A DNA stretch of 64,000 bases from VGTK01 sp046327915 (GCA_046327915.1 JAXLXO010000033.1:7093-71092), one strand, 5' to 3'; shown: positions 27,559-34,851, numbered from the stretch's first letter. A program made the numbers and translations. Notes: generated from the letters alone by a model not told the origin.

Positions 27559-27605
27559 GGCTGCTCCCGACCGATAACAAGCAGCCGGTCCCGGTCCACG
27601 CAAAT

Positions 27606-27627
27606 ACCCCTTTCGAAATCGGGGGGT
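27606..27627. promoter_or_regulatory. Near-palindromic site between divergent genes
   Basis: A-CCCC-TTTCGAAA-TC-GGGG-GGT: a 22-bp quasi-palindrome with a perfect TTTCGAAA core flanked by C4/G4 arms. It lies in the 87-bp gap between the reductase start and the divergent membrane-protein start, so it may be an operator for one or both. Inference only. Confidence 0.35.
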
Positions 27628-27645
27628 TTTGGGTACCGAAGCGGG

Positions 27646-28110
27646 ATGCTGTTCAGGTTCCACCTGCTCGCGACGGGGCTCTACCTGGGCACGACGGCCG
27701 GGCTCGCGCTGTTCACCGTGCCGCAGGCGCGGCGTACCGCGGACGGCACCGCCCGGCGCGCGGCCCTCGCGCGCAGCCTGCGCATCTACGATCCGCTGGC
27801 GATCGCGCTGCTCGGCGTGATGGTGATGACCGGCGCGTGGAGCATCACCGAGCTCAAGCAGACGCTCGGCACGAACTACTTCGTCGACTTCGGATCGCAC
27901 CTGGTCTCCAAGCTGGGACTCGCGTTCCTGGTGGTGATGTCCGGGACGTACATCGCCTTCGGCCTCGGCCACCGGCTGGTGCGCCAGCACGAGTGGGGAG
28001 AGGAAATCGACGAGGCGAAGCTGCGCGGCATGACGTCCCGCCTCGCGGGCGCCGCATGGTTCACCGTCGCCCTGACCATCGCGACCATCTTCGTCGCGAT
28101 GCAGCGCTGA
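27646..28110 (+). CDS. Four-helix integral membrane protein
   Basis: 154 aa with four hydrophobic helices (FHLLATGLYLGTTAGLALF, PLAIALLGVMVMTGAW, GLAFLVVMSGTYIAFGLG and GAAWFTVALTIATIFVAM). The build resembles CopD/DUF4149-type small membrane proteins, but no diagnostic metal ligand is clear. It is followed after 7 bp by the cupin gene on the same strand, so the two are probably co-transcribed. Confidence 0.75.
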   Translation: MLFRFHLLATGLYLGTTAGLALFTVPQARRTADGTARRAALARSLRIYDPLAIALLGVMVMTGAWSITELKQTLGTNYFVDFGSHLVSKLGLAFLVVMSGTYIAFGLGHRLVRQHEWGEEIDEAKLRGMTSRLAGAAWFTVALTIATIFVAMQR

Positions 28111-28117
28111 GGATCCG

Positions 28118-28438
28118 ATGAGCGCGTTCGTCGACGTCCGCGACAAGATCGCCTTCTCCACGGAGAAGATGCGCAAGAACAACCTCTTCGATTCCGAGCG
28201 GATGTTCTGCGACGTGTACTGCTTCGAGCCCGGCCAGACGCAGGCCGCGCACGCGCATGCCGGCTCGGACAAGATCTACTACGTCATCGAGGGCGAGGCC
28301 GACGTGCAGATCGGCAGCGAAACCCGGCGCCTCGGCGCCGGTCAGGCCGCGTACGCGGCACCGTCCGAGCCGCACGGCGTCACCAACCCCGGACCGGGCC
28401 GGCTCACGGTGCTGGTCTTCATGGCACCGAAACCCTAG
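28118..28438 (+). CDS. Small cupin-domain protein
   Basis: 106 aa, a single cupin barrel. Metal-ligand motif 1 is PGQTQAAHAHAGSDKIYYVIEGE (G-x5-H-x-H-x4-E/D type) and motif 2 is AAYAAPSEPHGVTNPG with its His. Such proteins bind Fe, Mn or Zn or act as small sensors. It lies 7 bp after the membrane protein and ahead of the EF-P gene. No specific substrate can be assigned. Confidence 0.88.
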   Translation: MSAFVDVRDKIAFSTEKMRKNNLFDSERMFCDVYCFEPGQTQAAHAHAGSDKIYYVIEGEADVQIGSETRRLGAGQAAYAAPSEPHGVTNPGPGRLTVLVFMAPKP

Positions 28439-28495
28439 GTCCGCGCCGGCGCGGTGTTCCGCCCCGCGCATGCCGCTCCTGCAGGAGGAAGCACG

Positions 28496-29065
28496 ATGGT
28501 ACTCCCCGCCACCCAGCTCCGCGTGGGCATGGTCATCATGTACAACAACGAGCTCTACCGCGTGACCAACGTGGTGCACATCACGCCGGGCAACTGGCGC
28601 GGCATGGTGCAGACCAAGCTGCGCAGCATCCGCACGGGGAACTCGACCGAGAACCGCTTCCGCTCGGAAGACAAGGTCGACCGCATCACGCTCGAGCAGC
28701 ACGAGATGGAGTACCTCTACTCCGACGGCGAGCAGTTCCACTTCATGAACACCGAGACCTACGAGCAGATCGGGCTCTCGGCGGAAGACCTCGGCGACGC
28801 GGCGAACTACCTGCTGCCGAACGTCAAGATCATGGTCGAGTTCTTCGAGACCACGCCGCTCGGCGTGGCGCTGCCGAAGACGCTCGACCTGAAGGTCACC
28901 GAGACGGCGCCCGGCCTCAAGTCCGCGACCGTGACCAACGCGCTCAAGCCCGCCACGACCGAGACCGGGCTCGTCGTGCCGGTGCCGAACTTCATCGACG
29001 TCGGCGACGTGATCCGCGTCGACACCGAGACCGGCGCGTACGTGTCGCGCGCCAAGGGCGACTGA
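28496..29065 (+). CDS. efp: Elongation factor P, variant tip loop
   Basis: 189 aa, three beta-barrel domains as in EF-P: N-terminal LRVGMVIMYNNELYRV, middle RTGNSTENRFRSEDKV and C-terminal TGLVVPVPNFIDVGDVIRVDTETGAYVSRA. It rescues ribosomes stalled at polyproline. A GGAGGA Shine-Dalgarno precedes the ATG. The conserved tip residue (Lys34 in E. coli, PGKG) is Asn33 here, in PGNWRG. This matches the PGN-type loops of some EF-P subfamilies rather than the Lys (EpmA) or Arg (EarP) modification types. No modification enzyme is adjacent. Confidence 0.95.
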   Translation: MVLPATQLRVGMVIMYNNELYRVTNVVHITPGNWRGMVQTKLRSIRTGNSTENRFRSEDKVDRITLEQHEMEYLYSDGEQFHFMNTETYEQIGLSAEDLGDAANYLLPNVKIMVEFFETTPLGVALPKTLDLKVTETAPGLKSATVTNALKPATTETGLVVPVPNFIDVGDVIRVDTETGAYVSRAKGD

Positions 29066-29086
29066 CCGAAGGCGGCGAAGGGGCGC

Positions 29087-29869
29087 TCAGCGCCCCTTCC
29101 ACTGCGGCTTGCGCTTCTCGGCGAACGCGCGCGGTCCTTCGAGCGCGTCCTCGGAGCGCAGCAGCTCCGTGATCGCGGGGTAGTTGCCGATCGCGATCGC
29201 GTCCTCGAGCGGACGGTCGAGGCCGTTCAGCGCTGCCTGCTTGGTCGCGCGCACGCTGAGCGGCGAGCACGCCGCGATGCGATCGGCCCAGCTCGCGGCC
29301 ACCTCGAGCAGCTCGCCGCGCGGCGCGACCTCGTTGACGAGCCCGAGCTCGAGCGCGCGCTGCGCGGTGATCGGCTCGCCGGTCAGCATCATGCCCATCG
29401 CTACCTTGAGCGGGATCTGACGCGGCAGCCGCTGCGCGCCGCCCGCGGCGGCCACGAGCCCCACCTTCGGCTCCGGCAGGCCGAACTGCGCGTGCTCGGC
29501 CGCGACCACGACGTCGCAGGCGAGCACGACCTCGAAGCCGCCACCGAGCGCGAGGCCGTTCACGGCCGCGATCACCGGCTTCACGAGGTCGAAGCGCGTC
29601 GCGAGCCCGGCGAAGCCGCCCTTCGGCATCGGCGGCATGCGGTTCTGGTTCTGGGCCGTCCACTTGAGGTCGTTGCCGGCGCAGAACGCGCGCTCGCCGG
29701 CTCCGGTCAGCACGGCGACCCAGAGGTCCGGATCCGCCGCGAACTCGTCCCAGATCGCGTCGAGGCGGTCGTGACACGGCGGGTGGAGCGCGTTCATCAC
29801 CTCGGGGCGGTTCAGCGTCACCCACGCGACGTGGTCGCGCTTCTCGAACCGGACGAAGTCGTCACTCAT
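29087..29869 (-). CDS. Enoyl-CoA hydratase/isomerase family protein
   Basis: A 260-aa crotonase with a standard architecture: WVTLNRPEVMNAL, FCAGNDLKW oxyanion loop, NGLALGGGFEVVLACD (intact glycine-rich second loop with Glu), LPEPKVGLVAAAGGAQRLPR and the family-type end RAFAEKRKPQWKGR. Compared with the two other crotonases in the window, this one keeps the canonical oxyanion elements, so hydratase activity is more credible. It is convergent with EF-P (stops 21 bp apart) and divergent from the epoxide-hydrolase-like gene. Confidence 0.92.
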   Translation of the reverse strand: MSDDFVRFEKRDHVAWVTLNRPEVMNALHPPCHDRLDAIWDEFAADPDLWVAVLTGAGERAFCAGNDLKWTAQNQNRMPPMPKGGFAGLATRFDLVKPVIAAVNGLALGGGFEVVLACDVVVAAEHAQFGLPEPKVGLVAAAGGAQRLPRQIPLKVAMGMMLTGEPITAQRALELGLVNEVAPRGELLEVAASWADRIAACSPLSVRATKQAALNGLDRPLEDAIAIGNYPAITELLRSEDALEGPRAFAEKRKPQWKGR

Positions 29870-29938
29870 CTCGTCGCCCTCCACTCTGCCGGTGCGCAGC
29901 GTTGCGTGGCCGGAATGCGGCGCATACGACCATCGGCG

Positions 29939-30868
29939 ATGAACGAGATCAACGTCGCGACGGAAGCCGGCAGTCCATCTTCGCCACGGCCGCTCGAAGT
30001 CGAACGTCGCCGCATCGACTGCGGAGAGGTGACGCTCGACTGCGCGCTCGCCGGGGACCCGGCGCGTCCGCTGGTCGTCCTGCTGCACGGCTTCCCGGAG
30101 TCCTGGTACTCGTGGCGCCATCAGATCCCGGTGCTCGCCGAGCACTACCGCGTCGCGGTGCCGAGCCTGCGCGGCTACGGCAACAGCGACCGTCCGAAGG
30201 ACGTCAAGTCGTACGAGATTCCGCATCTCACCGGCGACGTGCGCGGTCTCGTACGCGCGCTCGGCTACGAGGACGCGGCGATCGTCGGACACGACTGGGG
30301 CGGCGGCATCAGCTGGGCGTTCGCGATCGACCATCCCGACGTCTGCCGCAAGCTCGCCGTGTGCAACTGCCCGCACCCGGCCATCTTCGCGAAGAGCGTG
30401 TTCGCCAATCCGCGACAGCTGCTGCGCAGCTGGTACATGTTCTTCTTCCAGATCCCGCGCCTGCCCGAGTGGGTATTGACGCGGAACAACATGGCGGCGC
30501 TCGAGCGCGGCTTCCGCGACATGGTCGTGCGCAAGGATCGCGAGGTCTTCACCGACGAGGACCTGCGCGAGATCAAGCGCTCCTTCGAGCCGCCCGGCGC
30601 CGCGACCGCGGCCGTCAACTACTACCGCGCGCAGTTCCGCAACCGCTCGGCGCTCACACGCTACTCGCTCGAGACGCGCATCAAGTGTCCGACGCTGCTC
30701 ATCTGGGCGGAGGACGACGTCGCGCTGGGAAAGGAGCTCACCGTCGGCACCGACGCGCTGGTCGACGCGCCCTTCTCGATCCGCTTCATCCCGGACTGCA
30801 GCCACTGGGTGCAGCAGGAGCGGCCCGAGGAAGTGAACGCGGCGCTGCTCGAGTTCCTGCGTTCCTGA
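29939..30868 (+). CDS. Alpha/beta hydrolase, epoxide-hydrolase-like
   Basis: 309 aa. LLHGFPESWYSWRHQ (oxyanion HGxP motif), SLRGYGNSDRP and the aspartate nucleophile in VGHDWGGG mark the epoxide hydrolase/haloalkane dehalogenase branch rather than serine esterases. The acid is in IWAEDDVALG and the catalytic His in IPDCSHWVQQERPEEV. A NYYRAQFRNR cap segment could hold a ring-opening Tyr. Possibly opens epoxides from lipid or xenobiotic breakdown; dehalogenase activity is the alternative. Confidence 0.9.
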   Translation: MNEINVATEAGSPSSPRPLEVERRRIDCGEVTLDCALAGDPARPLVVLLHGFPESWYSWRHQIPVLAEHYRVAVPSLRGYGNSDRPKDVKSYEIPHLTGDVRGLVRALGYEDAAIVGHDWGGGISWAFAIDHPDVCRKLAVCNCPHPAIFAKSVFANPRQLLRSWYMFFFQIPRLPEWVLTRNNMAALERGFRDMVVRKDREVFTDEDLREIKRSFEPPGAATAAVNYYRAQFRNRSALTRYSLETRIKCPTLLIWAEDDVALGKELTVGTDALVDAPFSIRFIPDCSHWVQQERPEEVNAALLEFLRS

Positions 30869-30877
30869 GCGGCGCGG

Positions 30878-31072
30878 CTAGAAGGGCCGGCCGACGCGAA
30901 CGTTCTCCGCGTCGACCGGCTCGGTGGGCTGGCGGCCGAACGGCAGGAAGCCGAATTCCGCGCCGCGCCTCAGCTCCTCGTCGCGATCGAACGAGCGCGG
31001 CTGGATGCGGCTGCCCAGGCGGATGAGCCCGACCGCGAAGGCGACCAGGCCGGCGACGACGAGCGGGCCCAT
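30878..31072 (-). CDS. Possible small single-helix membrane protein
   Basis: 64 aa from the ATG at MGPLVVAG: one hydrophobic helix (LVVAGLVAFAVGLIRLG) followed by a charged, Arg-rich cytoplasmic part. A 94-aa form starting at 31162 is possible but would cover the promoter of the RNA described next, so the shorter form is preferred. Weak ribosome-binding site and no recognised family. Confidence 0.45.
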   Translation of the reverse strand: MGPLVVAGLVAFAVGLIRLGSRIQPRSFDRDEELRRGAEFGFLPFGRQPTEPVDAENVRVGRPF

Positions 31073-31133
31073 GTCCGCGCTGTATCGATGGCCCACCCGC
31101 GAGGTCAAGTTCGCGATTCCGCGGCGGAGAATC

Positions 31134-31162
31134 TGGACAGGATTCGGCGATGGGCGTAGCAT
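31134..31162 (+). promoter_or_regulatory. Sigma70-like promoter for the structured RNA
   Basis: A -35 box TGGACA (5 of 6 to consensus) at 31134-31139 and a -10 box TAGCAT (4 of 6) at 31157-31162, separated by exactly 17 bp. Expected transcription start is near 31169. It points into the gene-free structured region. Confidence 0.6.
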
Positions 31163-31357
31163 CTGCCCACGGCTCAGACGGTGAACAGCGTCTGTGGAGT
31201 TGCCCGCTCAGGGTAGTCCTGTCCGGGTGACGAGCCGTGTCGCGGAGGGGCAGTCTGGCGGTCCCGAACCGACAGCGGGTCTGGAGCCCGCACTTAGCCG
31301 CGTCCGGGAGAAATCGGACCCGGAGCCGGCCGCGCCGGGAAAGGAGGTGATCCAGTC

Positions 31358-31405
31358 GTGATTGCAAGTTGTACGCAGGTGGACTGTGAGGTGGTGGCCT
31401 CCTAG
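31358..31405 (+). CDS. 15-codon ORF behind an extended Shine-Dalgarno, inside the RNA
   Basis: GTG start, then codons for VIASCTQVDCEVVAS and TAG. The upstream AAAGGAGGTGATCCA (31340-31354) can pair with the 3' end of 16S rRNA over 15 nt, with AGGAGG 10 bases from the GTG. CCTCCT at 31398-31403 overlaps the ORF end and can pair with AGGAGG, giving a possible on/off structure. It may be a translated peptide, a leader peptide or only a ribosome-binding decoy. No gene follows on this strand before the terminator. Confidence 0.4.
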   Translation: MIASCTQVDCEVVAS

Positions 31406-31458
31406 GCCCGGCTACGTTGAATACACGTGGTCGTCTGGGGGCATTCCAGACACCACCG

Positions 31459-31533
31459 ACCCCGGGGACCCTCGCTACACCGCGAGGCCGAGCGCATCTC
31501 AGGATTGCTCGGAAGGCTCCCCGGGGTTTTTTT
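31459..31533 (+). terminator. Branched intrinsic terminator of the structured RNA
   Basis: A perfect 10-bp closing stem (ACCCCGGGGA at 31459-68 with TCCCCGGGGT at 31518-27) encloses two 6-bp hairpins, CCTCGC/GCGAGG (31470-87) and CCGAGC/GCTCGG (31488-31512). Seven T residues follow at 31527-31533. The phosphatase gene that follows is on the other strand, so this terminates the + strand RNA. Confidence 0.75.
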
Positions 31534-31557
31534 CGCCCGGAGTGCGGAGGCGGCGGC

Positions 31558-32196
31558 TCAGCCGTCGAGCATCGCGTCGAGGTCGGGACGCATGTTGAGG
31601 AACTTCACCTCGGCCCACTCGCCGGTGAGCTCGATCGCCGAGAGTCCCCCGTTGTCGAGGCGCACTCGGCGCAGCTCCGCGACGTCCATGCGAAGGCAGC
31701 CGCACAGGACGAGCCGCAGCGGGTCACCGTGCGACACCACGATCGCCGGACGCCCGGCCGCTGCCTCGACCACGCGCGCCATCGCCGCGAACACGCGCTG
31801 CTGCACGTCGAGCAGGCTCTCGCCGCCGCCGGGAGCCGGCGTTGCGATCGGCTCCTTCCAGTAGGCGTGGAACTCGGGCTCGTGCACCAGCTCGCGAAAC
31901 GTCCGGCCTTCCCAGGCGCCGTAGTGGACCTCGGTGAGGCCCTCGTCGTCGAGCACCGGCACGCCACCGAGCCGATCCGCGATCAGTTCCGCGGTCGAGC
32001 GAGCACGCGGCAGCGGGCTCGTGAAGATCTTCTCGACGCCGAGCGGCACGAGGTGCGGCGCCAGCGCGAGAAGCTGCGCCCGGCCCCGCTCGCTGAGCGG
32101 AACCGGGCGCCGTCCCATGATGCGGCGCTCGCGATTCCAGTCGGTCTCGCCGTGCCGCAGGAGGAAGATCCGCCCCCTGCCGGGGAACGGCTGCAT
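31558..32196 (-). CDS. Histidine phosphatase family protein
   Basis: 212 aa, phosphoglycerate-mutase-like fold. The catalytic LRHGETDWN motif gives the phosphorylated His near residue 15. TSPLPRARSTAE, YGAWEGRTF and VVSHGDPLRLVL supply the phosphate pocket and second His. The AlpaZole/CobC/GpmB-like type usually dephosphorylates small metabolites; no substrate is evident. It starts 1 bp after the stop of the rhodanese-ThiF gene, so they are co-transcribed. Confidence 0.9.
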   Translation of the reverse strand: MQPFPGRGRIFLLRHGETDWNRERRIMGRRPVPLSERGRAQLLALAPHLVPLGVEKIFTSPLPRARSTAELIADRLGGVPVLDDEGLTEVHYGAWEGRTFRELVHEPEFHAYWKEPIATPAPGGGESLLDVQQRVFAAMARVVEAAAGRPAIVVSHGDPLRLVLCGCLRMDVAELRRVRLDNGGLSAIELTGEWAEVKFLNMRPDLDAMLDG

Positions 32197-32197
32197 C

Positions 32198-33391
32198 TCA
32201 GGCCGACGCGGCCTGGTCGTGGCCGCCGCGCAGCCCGCAGAACTCCTCGTAGTCGATCAGCTCGGTGACCGTCGGGCGCTCGCCGCAGACCGGGCACTCG
32301 GGATCGCGCCGCAGCTTGAGCTGCTTGATCTCCATCGCGAGCGTGTCGAAGTGCAGCAGGCGTCCGACCAGCGGATTGCCGGTGCCGAGCACCAGCTTGA
32401 CGGTCTCGACGGCCTGCACGCACCCCACGAGACCGGGCAGCACGCCGAGGACGCCCGCCTCCGCGCACGACGGAGCCGCACCCGGAGGCGGCGGCTCGGG
32501 GAAAAGGCAGCGGTAGCAGGGTCCCTTGCCCGGGTGGAACACGGTCGCCTGCCCCTCGAACTGGAAGATGCTGCCGTGCACGTTGGGCTTGTTCGCGAAC
32601 ACGCAGGCGTCGTTGACGAGGTAGCGCGTCGGGAAGTTGTCGCAGCCGTCGACGATGATGTCGTAGTCGGCGATGAGCCGCATGATGTTCTCGGAGTTCA
32701 CGCGCTCGCGGTAGCCGATCACGTTCACGTCCGGATTGAGGCCCTGCAGCGTGAGCTTCGCCGACTCGACCTTCGGCATGCCGACGCGCTCCTCGTTGTG
32801 CAGGATCTGGCGCTGCAGATTCGAGCGGTCCACGACGTCGTCGTCGACGATGCCGATCGTGCCGATGCCGGCCGCCGCGAGGTAGTACGCGGTCGGCGAG
32901 CCGAGCCCGCCGGCGCCGATCAGCAGGACCTTCGCGTCGAGCAGCTTCGCCTGGCCGGTCTCACCGACCTCGGGCAGGAGGAAGTGCCGGCTGTAGCGCT
33001 GCAGCTGGTCGGCCGAGAACTGGCGGTCGGCCTTCCACGCGTTGCCCGCGCCCTTCCATGCGCCGAACCCGCCGGTCATCGACACGACGTTCGTGTAGCC
33101 CATGTCCTTCAGGATCTTGCCGGCGATCAGCGAGCGCGTGCCGCCCTGGCAGTAGACGATCATCTCGGCGTCGCGATCGGGGACCTTCTCCTCGATCTGC
33201 ATCTCGAGGAAGCCGCGCGGTACCGAGACCGAGCCCGCGAGGTGGCCCTCCCGGTACTCCTCCTTCTCGCGCACGTCGATCAGGTGGACCTGCTTGCCGT
33301 TGCCCGCGAGCCGCTGCTTGACCTGGTCGACGGTGACCTCGGGCACGACCTTGCGCGCGTCGCTCATGATGTCCTTGAAGGTTCGTTGCAT
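32198..33391 (-). CDS. Rhodanese-ThiF/MoeB fusion (E1-like sulfur-carrier adenylyltransferase)
   Basis: 397 aa. Residues ~18-115 are a rhodanese domain with persulfide Cys81 in VYCQGGTRS. Residues ~130-385 are a ThiF/MoeB domain: YSRHFLLPEVG, the ATP loop GAGGLGS (159-165), DDDVVDRSNLQRQ and two zinc Cys pairs (C292-x2-C295 and C366-x2-C369). It adenylates the C-terminal Gly-Gly of ThiS/MoaD-type carriers and passes sulfur. Most MoeB-rhodanese fusions have the rhodanese at the C-terminus; here it is first. No carrier gene is adjacent. The ATG at MQRTFKD was chosen over a longer non-coding-like extension. Confidence 0.92.
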   Translation of the reverse strand: MQRTFKDIMSDARKVVPEVTVDQVKQRLAGNGKQVHLIDVREKEEYREGHLAGSVSVPRGFLEMQIEEKVPDRDAEMIVYCQGGTRSLIAGKILKDMGYTNVVSMTGGFGAWKGAGNAWKADRQFSADQLQRYSRHFLLPEVGETGQAKLLDAKVLLIGAGGLGSPTAYYLAAAGIGTIGIVDDDVVDRSNLQRQILHNEERVGMPKVESAKLTLQGLNPDVNVIGYRERVNSENIMRLIADYDIIVDGCDNFPTRYLVNDACVFANKPNVHGSIFQFEGQATVFHPGKGPCYRCLFPEPPPPGAAPSCAEAGVLGVLPGLVGCVQAVETVKLVLGTGNPLVGRLLHFDTLAMEIKQLKLRRDPECPVCGERPTVTELIDYEEFCGLRGGHDQAASA

Positions 33392-33508
33392 GCTTTCCTC
33401 CGCCGGTCCTTCGTAGCAGACCGCGCAAGTCCAAGTAGGGGCGAATCGTGACAGGCCCCTCGCTCCGCGCACGTCGGAGCACGGCACGTGCCGCGCCCGG
33501 AGCGTCGG

Positions 33509-33730
33509 CTATGGCGCCCCGCCCTCTCCGTCGCCCTCGTCTGGCCGCGCCGCCCGGGCATGGACGACGGCGATGCAGGCCGCGAACAGCTGCAGGACCA
33601 GCGTCAGGGCGCCCCAGTTCAGCACCAGCGACACCGGGCTCTGGCCGCGCCCCACCCAGACGCCGGTCACGGCGGTCACGCAGCCGGAGAGGAACGCGAG
33701 CACGACGATCAGGGCGGTGACGGTGGGCAT
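33509..33730 (-). CDS. Small two-helix membrane protein
   Basis: 73 aa: hydrophobic helices VTALIVVLAFLSGCVTAVTG and VLNWGALTLVLQLFAACIAVV, and an acidic C-terminal tail (PDEGDGEGGAP). ATG start 15 bp after the LON-domain stop, so likely the last gene of that leftward run. Family not recognised. Confidence 0.65.
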   Translation of the reverse strand: MPTVTALIVVLAFLSGCVTAVTGVWVGRGQSPVSLVLNWGALTLVLQLFAACIAVVHARAARPDEGDGEGGAP

Positions 33731-33744
33731 GGCCGGCCTCCGGA

Positions 33745-34404
33745 TCAGTGCCGCGGCTCGTCTTCGCCCGCCGACGACGCGAAGGACGCGCTCCCCGCCA
33801 GGCGGAACTCGAGGACCTCGAGCAGGCGCTCCGCGCGCGTCCGGGCGTCGTCGCACTCCAGCAGCGCGAGCTTCTCGATCGCCGCCAGATCGAGCACCGA
33901 CGCCAGCGTGTTCACCAGCAGCCCGGTGCCGCGCGGCAGCTTCTGCCACAGATCCGGCGGAACCTCGCGCTCGCGACGCGACAGCAGGCGCGCGACGCTG
34001 CTCTGCAGGCGCTGGTTCAGGTCGGTGACCTCGAGGGCCGCGGCGTCGTCGTCCTCGGCACGCCACGAGACGCGCGCCCGCCGGTACGCCTTCCCCTCGA
34101 CCTCGCCGGTCATGTCGAAGCGCGCGACCCCGCGCAGGACGAGGTTCGAGCGGCCGTCGGGCTGCGGATCGAAGCTCTCGATCCGTCCGACGCATCCCAG
34201 CGGAAAGACGTCGGGCGCACCGTGATAGTCGCGCCGCCAGTCGCCGCGCAGCAGCACCATTCCGATCAGCCGGTCGCCGGCCATCGCGTCCGCGACCATC
34301 TCGCGATAGCGCGGCTCGAAGATGTGCAGCGGCAGGTCGGTCTGCGGGAAAAGCACGACGTTCGGCAAGGGAAAGATCGGGATCTCAGCGGGCAGCTGCG
34401 CCAT
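33745..34404 (-). CDS. LON substrate-binding-domain protein (no protease domain)
   Basis: 219 aa. IPIFPLPNVVLFPQTDLPLHIFEPRYREM is the hallmark of the Lon N-terminal (LAN/PUA-like) domain, continuing with VFPLGCVGRIESF and LVLRGVARFDM. There is no AAA or Ser-Lys peptidase domain, so it is a stand-alone substrate-binding protein of the YcaP/LON_substr_bdg type. The C-terminal ~80 residues are helical (LLVNTLASVLDLAAIEKLALLE). It is 3 bp from the Fur-type gene, so co-transcribed. Role unknown; perhaps an adaptor for damaged proteins. Confidence 0.9.
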   Translation of the reverse strand: MAQLPAEIPIFPLPNVVLFPQTDLPLHIFEPRYREMVADAMAGDRLIGMVLLRGDWRRDYHGAPDVFPLGCVGRIESFDPQPDGRSNLVLRGVARFDMTGEVEGKAYRRARVSWRAEDDDAAALEVTDLNQRLQSSVARLLSRREREVPPDLWQKLPRGTGLLVNTLASVLDLAAIEKLALLECDDARTRAERLLEVLEFRLAGSASFASSAGEDEPRH

Positions 34405-34407
34405 CGT

Positions 34408-34851
34408 TCATCCTCGTTTCGCGACTGCGGCCGCTTCGCACGAGCGGCAGGTGCCGAGCCAGGTGAGCACGCGTCCGTCGACGCGGTGCCCGCGGACGCG
34501 CGATCGCGTGCGCGATCGTTCCCTTCCGCCGGACGCCGGCTCGACGTCGAGCAGCATGGTGCAGCCGAGACAGAGAAAGTGGTCGTGCGGGTCGAGCCGG
34601 GCATCGTAGCGCGCGCAGCGGTCGTGCACGTGCACGATGCGAACGCGTCCGCCTCCGACGAGCTTGGCCAGGTTCCGGTACACCGTGCCGCGGCTGACCG
34701 CGGGCATGCGCGAGCGGACGGCGCGGAACACCTGCTCCGCGGTCGGATGCGCGTCGCTCGCGCAGAGCACGCGGTAGATCGCGTCGAGCTGCCGCGTGCT
34801 GCGCTGGCGAGCCGACGGCGCGGAGGCGCGTCGCGCCGCGACCGCCGTCAC
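34408..34851 (-). CDS. Fur-family metalloregulator (PerR-like by context)
   Basis: 147 aa. Winged-helix DNA-binding part (DAHPTAEQVFRAVRS, VSRGTVYRNLAKL), then the metal-binding half with ARLDPHDHFLCLGC and a closing CRSC, the two Cys pairs of a structural Zn site. Fur, PerR and Zur cannot be separated by eye; the adjacent rubrerythrin and DUF3501 genes favour a peroxide/iron sensor. The GTG start overlaps the DUF3501 stop (GTGA). Confidence 0.88.
   Translation of the reverse strand: MTAVAARRASAPSARQRSTRQLDAIYRVLCASDAHPTAEQVFRAVRSRMPAVSRGTVYRNLAKLVGGGRVRIVHVHDRCARYDARLDPHDHFLCLGCTMLLDVEPASGGRERSRTRSRVRGHRVDGRVLTWLGTCRSCEAAAVAKRG

Larger units (their letters stand above)
31169..31533 (+). ncRNA. 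Candidate structured non-coding RNA, about 365 nt
   Basis: No protein gene spans this stretch. It begins just after a sigma70-like promoter and ends at a U-run. Local helices visible on the + strand include TGCCC/GGGCA (31201-05/31248-52) enclosing CAGG/CCTG; GCGGG/CCCGC (31275-79/31287-91); GTCCG/CGGAC (31302-06/31315-19); an 11-bp stem with one bulge, GTGGT-c-GTCTGG/CCAGACACCAC (31427-38/31446-56); and a terminal three-way junction. A 15-nt perfect complement of the 16S 3' end lies at 31340-31354, ahead of a 15-codon ORF. It lacks the signatures of tmRNA, RNase P, SRP RNA and the riboswitches I know. The RNA class is unknown; the boundaries are inferred. Confidence 0.65.

Noticed and set aside
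31340..31357. Fragment of an antisense 16S rRNA gene
   Set aside because: Only 15-16 nt match the complement of the 16S 3' end; the sequence beyond does not match rRNA, so it is not a rRNA remnant.
31169..31533. tmRNA, RNase P RNA, 6S RNA or SRP RNA
   Set aside because: The length would suit the first two, but there is no tRNA-like T-arm, no RNase P core motif, no SRP apical tetraloop pattern, and I could not draw the 6S bulged helix.
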